DNA of 30,182 nt from DASZHJ01 sp035604335 (GCA_035604335.1 DATNIT010000277.1:1-30182), one strand, 5' to 3'. Shown: positions 1 through 8,112, counted from the first letter of the stretch. Program-made: numbers and translations. The notes: a model not told the origin generated them from the sequence alone.

Positions 1-195
1 GCCCACGATGCTCTCGGCCTTGCCGTCGCCGTAGCGTGGCGCGAGGTCGAGCAGGGTGATCCCCGCATCGACGGCGGCGCGCACGGTCGCGATGCATTCC
101 TCGTCGGTGGTCGCACCCCAGAGCATGCCGATGCCGCCGCCACCCAGGGTGAGCGCGCTCACGGGCGGGAGGGAGCCGAGCGGGTGCAACTTCAT
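1..195 (-). CDS. Aldo/keto reductase, N-terminal part (runs off the left edge)
   Basis: Sixty-five codons are visible, starting at the ATG at 193-195 on the minus strand and continuing past base 1. The protein begins MKLHPLGSLPPVSALTLGGG and continues with a TDEECIATVRAAVDAGITLLD segment and APRYGDGKAE. This is the first strand and helix of the aldo/keto reductase (beta/alpha)8 barrel, including the conserved Asp and Tyr of the D-x-A-x-x-Y-G region (D-L-A-P-R-Y-G here). Family members reduce aldehydes or ketones with NADPH in the cytosol; the substrate cannot be told from this fragment. A GAGGAG Shine-Dalgarno lies 6 bases upstream of the ATG. A palindromic repeat (229-315) separates it from the next upstream minus-strand gene, so a shared transcript is possible but not shown. 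Confidence 0.85.
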   Translation of the reverse strand, partial: MKLHPLGSLPPVSALTLGGGGIGMLWGATTDEECIATVRAAVDAGITLLDLAPRYGDGKAESIVG

Positions 196-228
196 CTGCG
201 TCTCCTCGATGAGCTTCCAAGCAGGATG

Positions 229-315
229 CCCCCTCACCCTCTCCTCTCCCCGTTGGGCAGAGGGTTGCGGAGGCTTAGTGAGCGAAGCGAGCTTAGCCGA
301 AGCTGGGTGAGGGGG
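229..315. repeat. Palindromic intergenic repeat, family A (copy 1)
   Basis: The arms CCCCCTCACCC (229-239) and GGGTGAGGGGG (305-315) are perfect inverted complements. The middle is diverged and includes an AGCGAAGCGAGC core. The same arms occur at 4432-4479, and related arms at 5623-5770 and 20522-20675. It sits between two minus-strand genes and could fold as RNA, but no T-tract follows, so I do not call it a terminator. Confidence 0.75.
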
Positions 316-334
316 ATGCTTCGGTCTGTTCCGA

Positions 335-985
335 TCAATTCCCGCCGCTGCCGCCGAGTATCCCCGGCAGCGCCGCCGCCGGTAGGCGATAAAAGCTGTC
401 GGGCGGCTGGAATAGGCCGGGGTCCTGGGGCGCGATGTGCAGGTTGGAGAGCGTCCAGCTCACAGGCGTACGCTTGCCGCTCGCCTCGGTCACGGCGCCC
501 TCGCCGCGCATGGGGATGCCGCTCGCCGTGAGCCACACGAAGCCTTCGATGCGCGTCCCGTCGGACGCGCGATGGTTGACGCGGTACTTCGTCGTGGCGA
601 CGCCGCCCTGCCGCTCGGTGCCGACGGGCGCGCCGAGCACGTCGGGCATGCCGAGCTCGCGCACGGCCAGGTCGATCGGGAAGTCGATGTAGGTGCGCAC
701 CGACGGCACGATGTAATAGCCGCGCCCCGCGTCGAGATTGAAGATGGCGATCTGCGGGAGGCCGCCCATGGTCTGCTCGTGCCGCTGGAATCCCGGAATG
801 GCGTAGACCACGCCGTTGAAGTGCTGCCCGTTCACGCTGAGGGCTCGGTCGGCGCTGTAGGCGACACCGGTGTCGCCGAGCACACGCGCAAAAGCTGCGG
901 TGGAGAGGAGCAGCAGCACCGAGGCGGCGAGCGCCGCCGAGAGCCACCGACGGACCTGCGCGGGAAAAGCGGGGCGTGGAGACAT
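335..985 (-). CDS. Exported protein of unknown function (possibly LolA/DUF4412-like)
   Basis: This 216-residue protein has a clear signal peptide: a basic region (QVRRW), a hydrophobic stretch at about 16-31, and an A-F-A cleavage site near residue 33. It should therefore be periplasmic or surface-exposed. The mature part is rich in predicted beta-strands, for example IEGFVWLTASGIPMRGEG and VSWTLSNLHIAPQD. That alternation resembles the LolA/DUF4412 type of curved sheet, but this is an impression without a diagnostic motif. The start at 983-985 is chosen because AGGGAGG lies 5 bases upstream and the signal peptide begins there; an upstream extension would run into the divergent ridA leader. 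It is transcribed away from the RidA gene, with 109 bases between the two starts. Its substrate or partner is unknown. Confidence 0.7.
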   Translation of the reverse strand: MSPRPAFPAQVRRWLSAALAASVLLLLSTAAFARVLGDTGVAYSADRALSVNGQHFNGVVYAIPGFQRHEQTMGGLPQIAIFNLDAGRGYYIVPSVRTYIDFPIDLAVRELGMPDVLGAPVGTERQGGVATTKYRVNHRASDGTRIEGFVWLTASGIPMRGEGAVTEASGKRTPVSWTLSNLHIAPQDPGLFQPPDSFYRLPAAALPGILGGSGGN

Positions 986-1094
986 GCCCGCCTCCCTAGC
1001 GCAAGATTGCGGCGGATTCGGGGCGCGCTGGATCGCGCGGCGCCGCGCCGCTATGCTCGGTCGATCGCGAGACGCCAAGGAAAGAGGCCGCATC

Positions 1095-1562
1095 ATGCCG
1101 AGTCGGATCGAGGCACGTATCAAGGAGCTCGGCATCGAACTGCCGAAGGCCGGCGAAGTCGCTGGCAACTATGTGCCCTTCGTCAGGAGCGGCGATCTCC
1201 TGTTCGTCGCGGGCCAGTTGCCGGTCTGGATGGGCGAGCGCCGCTTCGCGGGCAAGCTCGGCCGCGAGATCTCGATCGAACAGGGCCAGCAGGCGGCCCG
1301 GCTCTGCGGCCTCAACATCTTCGCGCACCTCAAGAACGCGGTCGGCGGCGACCTCGACCGCGTGGTGCGCTGCGTGCGCCTCGGCGGCTTCGTCAACTCC
1401 ACCGACGATTTCTCCGAGCAGCCGCAGGTGGTGAACGGCTGCTCCAATCTGATGGTGGAGGTGCTGGGCGATCAGGGCCGCCACGCGCGCACGGCGGTCG
1501 GCGTCAACGTCCTGCCGTTCAACCTCGCGGTTGAGGTCGACGGCATCTTCGAGGTGCGCTGA
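1095..1562 (+). CDS. RidA/YjgF/UK114 family protein
   Basis: This 155-residue protein belongs to the RidA superfamily, whose archetype hydrolyses reactive enamine/imine intermediates such as 2-aminoacrylate. The family signature is visible in LLFVAGQLPVW near residue 35, VRLGGFVNSTDDF near 94 and GRHARTAVGVNVLP near 128. The Arg of H-A-R-T (R132) is at the position of the substrate-carboxylate-binding arginine of RidA. It is longer than the ~128-aa archetype and starts with an extra helix, as in the RidA-like subgroups whose activity is mostly untested. The ATG at 1095 has an AGGAAAGAGG Shine-Dalgarno. The DUF482 gene follows after 5 bases, so the two are probably translated from one message. 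Family placement is secure; deaminase activity is inferred. Confidence 0.88.
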   Translation: MPSRIEARIKELGIELPKAGEVAGNYVPFVRSGDLLFVAGQLPVWMGERRFAGKLGREISIEQGQQAARLCGLNIFAHLKNAVGGDLDRVVRCVRLGGFVNSTDDFSEQPQVVNGCSNLMVEVLGDQGRHARTAVGVNVLPFNLAVEVDGIFEVR

Positions 1563-1567
1563 GCGCC

Positions 1568-2731
1568 ATGCCCGACGGCGGCGGTCCCGCCCGCGTCCGC
1601 ATCGTCGAGAGCCTCGCCGAGGTGCCGGCGGCGGCGTGGGACGCCTGCGCCGGCAGCGACAACCCCTTTCTCTCCCACGCCTTCCTGGAGGCGCTGGAGG
1701 CGAGCGGCTCCGCCACCGCCAAGACCGGCTGGCTGCCGCAGCATGTGCTGGTCGAGGATGCCGACGGCCGCCTGCTCGCGGCGGTGCCGCTTTATCTGAA
1801 AAGCCATTCCCGGGGCGAATACGTCTTCGACCACGGCTGGGCGCAGGCTTACGAGCGCGCCGGCGGCAGCTATTATCCGAAGCTGCAGGCGGCGGTGCCA
1901 TTCACGCCGGTGACGGGGCCGCGGCTGCTGGTCCGGCCCGACGCGCCGCCGGACACGGTGGAGACGCTGATCGCGGCCCTCATCGAGGTTGCGCGCGCGC
2001 ACAAGGTGTCCTCGCTCCACGTCACGTTCCCCAAGCGCGGCGAGTGGGAGCAGCTCGGCGCCGCCGGTTTCCTGCAGCGCTCGGGCCAGCAATACCATTG
2101 GGAGAACCGCGGTTACGCCAGCTTCGAGGATTTTCTTGCCGCGCTCAATTCCCGCAAACGCAAGCAGATCCGCCGCGAGCGGCGCGATGCCCTGACCCAA
2201 GGCCTCGAGATCGAGACGCTCACGGGGAGCGCGCTCGAGCCTCGGCACTGGGACGCGTTCTACCGGTTCTACCGCGCGACCACCGACCATCGCTGGGGCG
2301 GCGCCTATCTCACGCGCGGATTCTTCGATCTCCTGCACCAGCGGCTCGCCGACCGCGTGGTGCTGGTGATGGCACGCGAGGGCAAGCGCTATGTCGCGGG
2401 CGCGCTCAACCTGCTGGGTTCCGACACGCTCTTCGGCCGGAACTGGGGCACCATCGGCGATTATCCGTTCCTCCACTTCGAGGTCTGCTACTACCGCGCG
2501 ATCGACTTCGCGATCGAGCGCGGCTTGGCGCGGGTCGAGGCGGGCGCGCAGGGAACGCACAAGATCCAGCGCGGCTATCTTCCGACGCCGACCTACAGCG
2601 CCCATTGGGTGCGCGACCGCGGCTTCGCCCGGGCCATCGAGAATTTTCTGGAGCGCGAGCGCGAGGCGGTCGCGGCCGAGATAGACGAGTTGACCCAGGA
2701 GCTGTCGCCGTTCCGGTGCGAGGGGCCATAG
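1568..2731 (+). CDS. DUF482 / COG3146 GNAT-fold N-acyltransferase
   Basis: This 387-residue protein matches the DUF482 (COG3146) family of predicted N-acyltransferases, which share the FemAB/GNAT fold. Diagnostic segments are NPFLSHAFLEALEASG near residue 36, LYLKSHSRGEYVFDHGWA near 76, a basic SRKRKQIRRERR patch near 194, and LHFEVCYYRAIDFAIERGL followed by EAGAQGTHKIQRGYLP in the C-terminal half. Family length is typically 370-400 residues, so it looks complete. No acyl donor or acceptor is established; older databases link the family loosely to peptidoglycan synthesis. It starts 5 bases after ridA stops, indicating a common operon. Confidence 0.85.
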   Translation: MPDGGGPARVRIVESLAEVPAAAWDACAGSDNPFLSHAFLEALEASGSATAKTGWLPQHVLVEDADGRLLAAVPLYLKSHSRGEYVFDHGWAQAYERAGGSYYPKLQAAVPFTPVTGPRLLVRPDAPPDTVETLIAALIEVARAHKVSSLHVTFPKRGEWEQLGAAGFLQRSGQQYHWENRGYASFEDFLAALNSRKRKQIRRERRDALTQGLEIETLTGSALEPRHWDAFYRFYRATTDHRWGGAYLTRGFFDLLHQRLADRVVLVMAREGKRYVAGALNLLGSDTLFGRNWGTIGDYPFLHFEVCYYRAIDFAIERGLARVEAGAQGTHKIQRGYLPTPTYSAHWVRDRGFARAIENFLEREREAVAAEIDELTQELSPFRCEGP

Positions 2732-2774
2732 CCGGCTCGCGACGATCTCCGTGGATACGTTTGGACGCCGCGCC

Positions 2775-2990
2775 ATGTTCGATCGCCAGGCCTATCGGAG
2801 TCTTGCCATCGTGGCCGTGGTCGCCGTCCTCGCGGCGGCGGGCGCGGTGCTGTGGGCGTCGAGCGGCGACAGCGAGGTGACGGTCCAAGGCGAGGTGGCG
2901 CTCGCCATCGGCGTGCTCGTCACGGTGCTGCTCGCTGGAGGCCTGATGACCGTCGTCTTCCTCAGCGACCGCACGGGCCGGGATCGATAG
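2775..2990 (+). CDS. Small two-helix membrane protein, unknown
   Basis: This 71-residue protein consists almost entirely of two hydrophobic segments: about 10-29 (LAIVAVVAVLAAAGAVLWAS) and about 41-64 (VALAIGVLVTVLLAGGLMTV). They are separated by a short acidic loop and followed by a charged tail, SDRTGRDR. It is probably an inner-membrane hairpin protein. The ATG at 2775 gives a compact protein; a GTG at 2751 would add eight residues, and neither has a strong Shine-Dalgarno. It follows the DUF482 gene by about 40 bases on the same strand and may end that operon. I do not recognise a family. Confidence 0.6.
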   Translation: MFDRQAYRSLAIVAVVAVLAAAGAVLWASSGDSEVTVQGEVALAIGVLVTVLLAGGLMTVVFLSDRTGRDR

Positions 2991-3068
2991 ACACCCTTGG
3001 CGCCGCCATCCACACGTGGATTAATTCACGGCATATGCAGTTCATGCCCAGCCATTCCCCCCTCCCTA

Positions 3069-3140
3069 CCCTCCCCCTCAAGGGGAGAGGCGGAGATATT
3101 GGCGCTCACTCAATTTCCCCTCCCCCCTTGAGGGGGAGGG
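3069..3140. repeat. Palindromic intergenic repeat, family A-related (copy 2)
   Basis: A perfect 17-base inverted repeat: CCCTCCCCCTCAAGGGG at 3069-3085 against CCCCTTGAGGGGGAGGG at 3124-3140, with 38 bases between. Each arm itself holds a small CCCCTCAAGGGG-type palindrome. The right arm ends just before a GTG (3145) that is in frame with the dioxygenase gene, so the repeat could supply a purine-rich ribosome-binding stretch. Confidence 0.8.
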
Positions 3141-3180
3141 GGGTGTGTCCGCCGCGTGCTCCGCTTCGCCGAGGCACGCC

Positions 3181-4026
3181 GTGACCCTCACCCTCGCAAA
3201 GCTCGGCGGCGCGCTCGGCATCGCCGCCGAGGGCATCGATCTCAACCGCCCGCTCGACGGCGCGACCGCAGACGCGCTCCACCGGGCGCTCCTCGAGAAC
3301 CTCGTGCTCTGCATCCGCGGACAATCCTTGACGCCCGAAACCTATCTCGCGGCCATGCGCGGCTTCGGGCGACCGCTGCCGCAGGTGCGGATCGCCTCGC
3401 GGCATGCCGAGATCCCCGAGATCATGATCCTCTCCAGCGAGGATCGCGACGTCGTAGGCGACGGCAAGCGCCTGGTGGTGGGCGCGCACTGGCACAGCGA
3501 CGACAGCTACAAGGCGGTGCCCTGCTCCCTCACCATGCTCTATGGCGTCGAGGTGCCGGAGACCGGCGGCGACACGCAGTTCACCAACATGTACAGGGCC
3601 TATGACGATCTCTCACCGGAGATGAAGCAGCGGATTGCCGCCCTCGAGGTCGTGCACAAATACGACTCGCCGCGCAAGGGCACTGCGATCGCGACGCTCC
3701 GGACCGACGAAGCCGCGCAGTTGCCGGACGTTGTCCACCCCCTGGTGCGCCGGCATCCCGAGACGCATCGCCAAGCGCTCTACATGAACCCCAACCGCAT
3801 GTCGCACATCGTCGGGCTCGAGCGCACCGAGAGCGACCGCCTGCTGGACGGGCTGACCCGGCACGCGATCCAGGACAAATATCAATACCGGCACAAATGG
3901 CGCCGCGGCGACATCGTGATCTGGGACAACCGCTGCACCATGCACAAGGCGAACGCGGACTATCCCGCGGGATCCCGGCGGGTGATGCACCGGATCATCG
4001 TCGAAGGCACCGTGCCGGCGGCATGA
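3181..4026 (+). CDS. TauD/TfdA-family Fe(II)/2-oxoglutarate dioxygenase
   Basis: This 281-residue protein belongs to the taurine/alpha-ketoglutarate dioxygenase family, which hydroxylates a substrate using O2 and 2-oxoglutarate. The facial triad is present: H105-S-D107 in AHWHSDDSY and H255 in WDNRCTMHKAN. The 2-oxoglutarate-binding Arg lies in SRRVMHRIIVEG (R267 or R271). Position and length agree closely with E. coli TauD (H99, D101, H255, R270; 283 aa). The GTG at 3181 is preferred because the protein then begins with the family-typical LTLAKLGGALGIAAEGIDL; an upstream in-frame GTG at 3145, next to a repeat, would add 12 residues. The actual substrate (sulfonate, aryloxy acid or other) is unknown. 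The VOC reading frame overlaps its stop codon as ATGA. Confidence 0.88.
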   Translation: MTLTLAKLGGALGIAAEGIDLNRPLDGATADALHRALLENLVLCIRGQSLTPETYLAAMRGFGRPLPQVRIASRHAEIPEIMILSSEDRDVVGDGKRLVVGAHWHSDDSYKAVPCSLTMLYGVEVPETGGDTQFTNMYRAYDDLSPEMKQRIAALEVVHKYDSPRKGTAIATLRTDEAAQLPDVVHPLVRRHPETHRQALYMNPNRMSHIVGLERTESDRLLDGLTRHAIQDKYQYRHKWRRGDIVIWDNRCTMHKANADYPAGSRRVMHRIIVEGTVPAA

Positions 4027-4037
4027 CGGAGGCAGGG

Positions 4038-4407
4038 ATGGCGTCGATCCGATACATCGTGAAGGACGTGAGCCAGGCGGTCGCGTTCTATACGGGGAGC
4101 CTCGGCTTCGAGCTCAAGCAGCAGTTCGGCCCCGCCATGGCGATCCTCGCGCGCGGCGGGCGACCTCACGCTCTGGCTCGCGGGTCCGGCGGCCTCCGCC
4201 TCGAAGCCGATGCCGGACGGCCGCAAGCCCGAGCCCGGCGGCTGGAACCGCTTTGTGCTGGAGGTCGAGGACCTCGCGGGCCTAGTGGCAAGCCTGCGCG
4301 AGCGCGGCGTCAAATTCCGCAATGAGATCCTGGAAGGCCCTGGCGGCAAGCAGATCCTCTGCGAGGACCCCTCGGGCAACGCCATCGAGCTCTTCGAGGC
4401 GCGCTGA
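4038..4407 (+). pseudogene. VOC (glyoxalase/bleomycin-resistance) family protein, frameshifted
   Basis: The N-terminal half reads MASIRYIVKDVSQAVAFYTG and continues to MAILARGG in one frame. The C-terminal half, DLTLWLAGPAASASKPMPDG through GGWNRFVLEVEDLAGLVASL to DPSGNAIELFEAR, lies in the next frame. The junction is at about 4152-4163 (GCGCGGCGGGCGACC); removing one base there restores a single 122-residue VOC domain of normal length. The metal-binding Glu of the C-terminal module (AIELFE) is intact. The ATG at 4038 follows a GGAGGCAGGG ribosome-binding site; an earlier ATG at 4023 overlaps the dioxygenase stop. Either the gene is newly broken or the assembly has one extra base. The intact form would be a small metal-dependent enzyme or binding protein co-expressed with the dioxygenase. 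Confidence 0.75.
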
Positions 4408-4423
4408 CTCAATTTTTGAAGAC

Positions 4424-5608
4424 TTAGAGCACCCCCTCACCCTCTCCTCTCCCCTCGGGGAGAGGGTCGGGTGAGGGGGCTGATTCGCGCCGCTGCCAAC
4501 GCTTGAGAAGCTCAGTCGCGTCCGAAAAGCGCAGCTCCGCGCGCGGTAGCGGCGGTTGACCATCGACCCAGGCGGGAAAGAGAGTCTCGATGAGCGCGGG
4601 ATCGTCGCTCGCGCGGTGCACGAGCCGGCGCGCGGCGATCTGCGGATGGTCGGGCAGCTCCGCCAGCTCCACCACGGGATGGAAGCAGCAATCCGCGGGC
4701 TCGATCGCCCGCTCCCAATGCGCCAGCGGCCGGCTCTCGATGAGCGCCGCGACTTCCGCGATGAGCGCGGTCTGCGGCATCGGCTCGTCATACCGCGCGA
4801 TCCACGCGTCCCGCCCGACCGCGCGGCAGAACGCGGCCCAGAATTTCTGCTCGACCGCGCCGAGGGTGATGAACTTGTCGTCGGCCGTGCGGTAGACGTG
4901 ATAGCGCGCGGTGCCGCCGTTCAGGATCTGCGCGCCGCGGTGCGGCTCTTGCCCGGCGCGGCGCGCCAGCGTCATCGGGATCGCCTGCCAGGCGAGCACG
5001 GTCTCGGCGAGGCTGACGTCGATGAAGGCGCCGCGCCCGCTCTCCCGGCGCCGGAACAGCGCCGCCACGACGCCAAGCGCCGCTTGCAGCGCGCTCGCGT
5101 GATCGGCGGTCGGGGGATAAGCGGCGACCGGCCGCTCCTCCGTCCCCGACGCCGCGAGCCCGCCCGCGAGCGCCATATAGTTGATGTCGTGCCCGGCGCG
5201 TGCGCGATAGGGCCCGGTCTGGCCGAAGCCCGTGAGCGCCACGTGCACAAGGCCCGCGTTCAGGCGCTCGAGATTTTTCCGATCGAAGCCCAGCCGGTCG
5301 AGCACACCGGGACGGTAGCTCTCCACCAACACGTCGGCGGCCGCGATGAGCTCAGCGAACGCACTCTTGCCGGCCTCGGACTTGAGATCGAGCTCCACCA
5401 CGGTCTTGCCGCGGTTCATGAGCTTGTAGGGTGCCCCGACGCCGTCGGGATCGAGCGGCGGAAAATTCCGCATCGGCTCGCCGCCGGGCGGCTCGACCTT
5501 CACCACCTCCGCGCCGAGATCGCAGAGATGCAACGCCGCCTGCGGCCCCGGAATGAACTGGCTCACGTCGACGACGCGAATGCCGCGGAGGAAATCGGCG
5601 AGGGGCAT
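4424..5608 (-). CDS. CaiB/BaiF-family CoA-transferase (class III)
   Basis: This 394-residue protein is a class III CoA-transferase, moving CoA between carboxylic acids through an aspartyl-CoA intermediate. Family marks are RVVDVSQFIPGPQAALHLCDLGAEVVK-type sequence at 11-37, the MNRGK motif near 65, ALTGFGQTGPY near 124, and the catalytic Asp in YPPTADHASALQAALG at residue 169, the same number as in formyl-CoA transferase. AAGAAGG lies upstream of the ATG at 5606-5608. The last ~16 residues before the terminal VL (PSPDPLPEGRGEGEG region) are encoded by the palindromic repeat 4432-4479, so the original C-terminus was probably shorter and the repeat has been read through. It converges on the broken VOC gene. 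The donor and acceptor acids are unknown. Confidence 0.88.
   Translation of the reverse strand: MPLADFLRGIRVVDVSQFIPGPQAALHLCDLGAEVVKVEPPGGEPMRNFPPLDPDGVGAPYKLMNRGKTVVELDLKSEAGKSAFAELIAAADVLVESYRPGVLDRLGFDRKNLERLNAGLVHVALTGFGQTGPYRARAGHDINYMALAGGLAASGTEERPVAAYPPTADHASALQAALGVVAALFRRRESGRGAFIDVSLAETVLAWQAIPMTLARRAGQEPHRGAQILNGGTARYHVYRTADDKFITLGAVEQKFWAAFCRAVGRDAWIARYDEPMPQTALIAEVAALIESRPLAHWERAIEPADCCFHPVVELAELPDHPQIAARRLVHRASDDPALIETLFPAWVDGQPPLPRAELRFSDATELLKRWQRRESAPSPDPLPEGRGEGEGVL
4432..4479. repeat. Palindromic repeat, family A (copy 3), inside a coding 3' end
   Basis: The arms CCCCCTCACCC (4432-4442) and GGGTGAGGGGG (4469-4479) enclose CTCTCCCC-TC-GGGGAGAG, so almost the whole element folds back on itself. 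The arms match copy 1 at 229-315 exactly. It lies in the 3' end of the CoA-transferase gene and supplies about 16 of its C-terminal codons. Confidence 0.85.
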
Positions 5609-5622
5609 GAAGCCTTCTTAGC

Positions 5623-5770
5623 AGCCCTCACCCTCCCATGGCTACGCCATGGGTCCCGCCCTCTCCCGTTTCACGGGAGAGGGACCATTTGGATTGAGCG
5701 CTTGCTTGCCCCTCGCCCACGAAGTGGGAGAGGGAGGGACCCGGCGCGAAGCGACGGGAGGGTGAGGGCT
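5623..5770. repeat. Composite palindromic repeat, family A (copy 4)
   Basis: The outer arms AGCCCTCACCCTCCC (5623-5637) and GGGAGGGTGAGGGCT (5756-5770) are a perfect 15-base inverted repeat. Inside are smaller hairpins: CCCATGGCTACGCCATGGG, CTCCCGTTTCACGGGAG and CCCACGAAGTGGG. The right half (from about 5709) is nearly identical to 20521-20582. The last two bases of the repeat belong to the clpA stop codon. Confidence 0.85.
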
Positions 5771-8063
5771 ACTCCACGAACTCCGGCTCTTTCCGAGACG
5801 GCTGGGGCGGAGCTTCCTCGAATCGGAAGGTGAGCTTGCCGTCCTTGACCTGGACGTGGACGACGCCGCCTTTGACGAGCTTGCCGAACAGCAGCTCCTC
5901 GGCGAGCGGCTTCTTGATGTGCTCCTGGATGATGCGAGCCAGCGGCCGCGCGCCGAAGAGCTTGTCGTAGCCCTTCTCGCCCAGCCACTTCCGCGCCTCG
6001 GCGTCGAGCTCGATGGTGACGTTGCGGTCGGCGAGCTGCTCCTCGAGCTGGAGGATGAACTTGTCGACCACGCGGCCGATCGTCTCTTGTGTCAGCGCCG
6101 CGAACGAGATGATGGCGTCGAGCCGGTTGCGGAACTCCGGCGTGAAGAGCCGGTTGATCGCCTCCTCGTCGTCGCCCACCCGCACTTCGCTGCCGAATCC
6201 GATCGCGGCCTTGGCGAGATCGGCGGCGCCGGCGTTGGTGGTCATGATCAGGATCACGTTGCGGAAATCCACGGTCTTGCCGTTGTGGTCCGTGAGCTTC
6301 CCGTAATCCATCACCTGCAGGAGGATGTTGAAGAGGTCGGGATGCGCCTTCTCGATCTCGTCCAGCAGCAGCACCGAGTGCGGATGCTGGTCGATCGCGT
6401 CGGTGAGCAAGCCGCCCTGGTCGAAGCCGACATAGCCCGGCGGCGCGCCGATCAGCCGCGAGACCGTGTGGCGCTCCATATACTCCGACATGTCGAAGCG
6501 GGTGATCTCGATCCCCATGGTGCGCGCGAGCTGGCGCGCGACCTCGGTCTTGCCGACTCCGGTGGGACCCGAGAAGAGATAGCTGCCGATCGGCTTCTCG
6601 GGCTCGCGCAAGCCGGCGCGGGCGAGCTTGATCGCGGAGGTGAGCGCGTCGATCGCCTTGTCCTGGCCAAACACCATGGTCTTGAGGTCGCGCACGAGGT
6701 TCTTGAGCACTTCCTTGTCGTCACGCGAGACGCTCTTGGGGGGTATGCGCGCCATGGTCGCCACCACCGCCTCGATCTCGCGCGTCGTGATGGTCTTGCG
6801 GCGCCGGCTCTCGGGCAGCAGCATCTGCGCGGCACCCACCTCGTCGATCACGTCGATCGCCTTGTCCGGCAGCTTGCGGTCGTTGATGTAGCGGAACGAC
6901 AGCTCCACCGCCGCGCGGATCGCGTCCGCGGTGTAGCGCACCTTGTGATGCCGCTCGTAATAGGGCTTGAGGCCGCGCAGGATCTTGACGGAGTCCTCGA
7001 CCGTGGGCTCGTTCACGTCGATCTTCTGGAAGCGCCGCACCAGCGCGCGGTCCTTCTCGAAGTAGTTCCGGTATTCCTTGTAGGTGGTGGAGCCGATGCA
7101 GCGGATGTTGCCGCTGGCGAGCGCGGGCTTCAGCAGGTTGGAGGCGTCCATCGCGCCGCCCGAAGTGGCGCCGGCGCCGATCACCGTGTGGATCTCGTCG
7201 ATGAAGAGAATGGCGCCCGGCATCGCCTCGAGCTCCGACAGCACCGCCTTCAAACGCTCCTCGAAATCGCCGCGATAGCGCGTACCCGCGAGCAGCGCGC
7301 CCATGTCGAGGGCGAAGATCTGCGCGTTCAGCAGCACATCCGGCACCTCGCGCTGCACGATCCGGCGCGCCAGGCCCTCGGCGATCGCGGTCTTGCCGAC
7401 GCCGGGATCGCCGACGTAGAGCGGGTTGTTCTTGGAGCGCCGGCACAGGATCTGGATGGTGCGCTCGACCTCGGGCTCGCGGCCGATCAGCGGGTCGATC
7501 TTGCCGCTCTTGGCCTTCTTGTTGAGGTTGACGCAATAGGCGTCGAGCGCGTCGTGGGTGCGCTTGGAGGGCTTCTCCAGCCGCTCCTCCTCATCGGCGC
7601 CCTGAACGCGGCGCGTCTCGGAGCGGCCCGGCGCCTTGGCGATCCCGTGGGAGATGTAATTGACGGCGTCGAAGCGCGTCATGTCCTGCTCTTGCAGGAA
7701 ATAGACGGCGTGGCTCTCGCGCTCCGCGAACATCGCCACCAGCACGTTGGCGCCGGTCACCTCCTCGCGGCCGGAGGACTGCACGTGGATCGCCGCGCGC
7801 TGCAGCACGCGCTGGAAGCTCGCGGTCGGCTTCGCGTCGTCGCCGTGCGAGGAGATCAGGTTGGCGAGCTCGTTGTCGACATAGGCGAGGATGTCGCGCC
7901 GGAGCTTCTCCAGATCGACCGTGCACGCGCGCAGGACCGCGACCGCGTCCTGGTCCTCGGTGAGCGCCAGAAGAAGATGCTCGAGCGTCGCGTATTCGTG
8001 CCGGCGCTCGTTGGCATAGCCGAGGGCGCGATGGAGGGTCTTCTCGAGATTCCGCGAAAGCAT
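5769..8063 (-). CDS. clpA: ATP-dependent Clp protease, ATP-binding subunit ClpA
   Basis: This 764-residue protein (E. coli ClpA has 758) is the unfoldase that feeds substrates to the ClpP peptidase in the cytoplasm. The N-domain (about 1-145) contains the double Clp repeat that binds ClpS. AAA+ module 1 has Walker A GDPGVGKT (218-225) and Walker B AILFIDE (284-290). Module 2 has Walker A GPTGVGKT (499-506) and Walker B VLLLDE (564-569). The loop AAIGFGSE near 620 is the IGL/IGF-type contact with ClpP, so this is ClpA and not ClpB. It follows clpS by about 50 bases on the same strand, the usual adaptor-unfoldase pair. Its TAG stop overlaps the edge of the palindromic repeat 5623-5770. clpP is not in the window. 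Confidence 0.97.
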   Translation of the reverse strand: MLSRNLEKTLHRALGYANERRHEYATLEHLLLALTEDQDAVAVLRACTVDLEKLRRDILAYVDNELANLISSHGDDAKPTASFQRVLQRAAIHVQSSGREEVTGANVLVAMFAERESHAVYFLQEQDMTRFDAVNYISHGIAKAPGRSETRRVQGADEEERLEKPSKRTHDALDAYCVNLNKKAKSGKIDPLIGREPEVERTIQILCRRSKNNPLYVGDPGVGKTAIAEGLARRIVQREVPDVLLNAQIFALDMGALLAGTRYRGDFEERLKAVLSELEAMPGAILFIDEIHTVIGAGATSGGAMDASNLLKPALASGNIRCIGSTTYKEYRNYFEKDRALVRRFQKIDVNEPTVEDSVKILRGLKPYYERHHKVRYTADAIRAAVELSFRYINDRKLPDKAIDVIDEVGAAQMLLPESRRRKTITTREIEAVVATMARIPPKSVSRDDKEVLKNLVRDLKTMVFGQDKAIDALTSAIKLARAGLREPEKPIGSYLFSGPTGVGKTEVARQLARTMGIEITRFDMSEYMERHTVSRLIGAPPGYVGFDQGGLLTDAIDQHPHSVLLLDEIEKAHPDLFNILLQVMDYGKLTDHNGKTVDFRNVILIMTTNAGAADLAKAAIGFGSEVRVGDDEEAINRLFTPEFRNRLDAIISFAALTQETIGRVVDKFILQLEEQLADRNVTIELDAEARKWLGEKGYDKLFGARPLARIIQEHIKKPLAEELLFGKLVKGGVVHVQVKDGKLTFRFEEAPPQPSRKEPEFVE

Positions 8064-8112
8064 GAACGCGTAGTCCTTTTGCTGATGCGAAAGTACCGCC
8101 GCCCGCCCGACT

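Noticed and set aside
3145..3180. An earlier start for the TauD-type dioxygenase inside the repeat
   Set aside because: It adds 12 residues (SAACSASPRHA-like) without family similarity; the GTG at 3181 gives the expected N-terminus. It is not excluded, because the repeat offers a purine-rich stretch.
5623..5770. Clustered repeats considered as a CRISPR array
   Set aside because: The repeats are palindromic, unequal in length and not evenly spaced, with no unique spacers and no cas genes.
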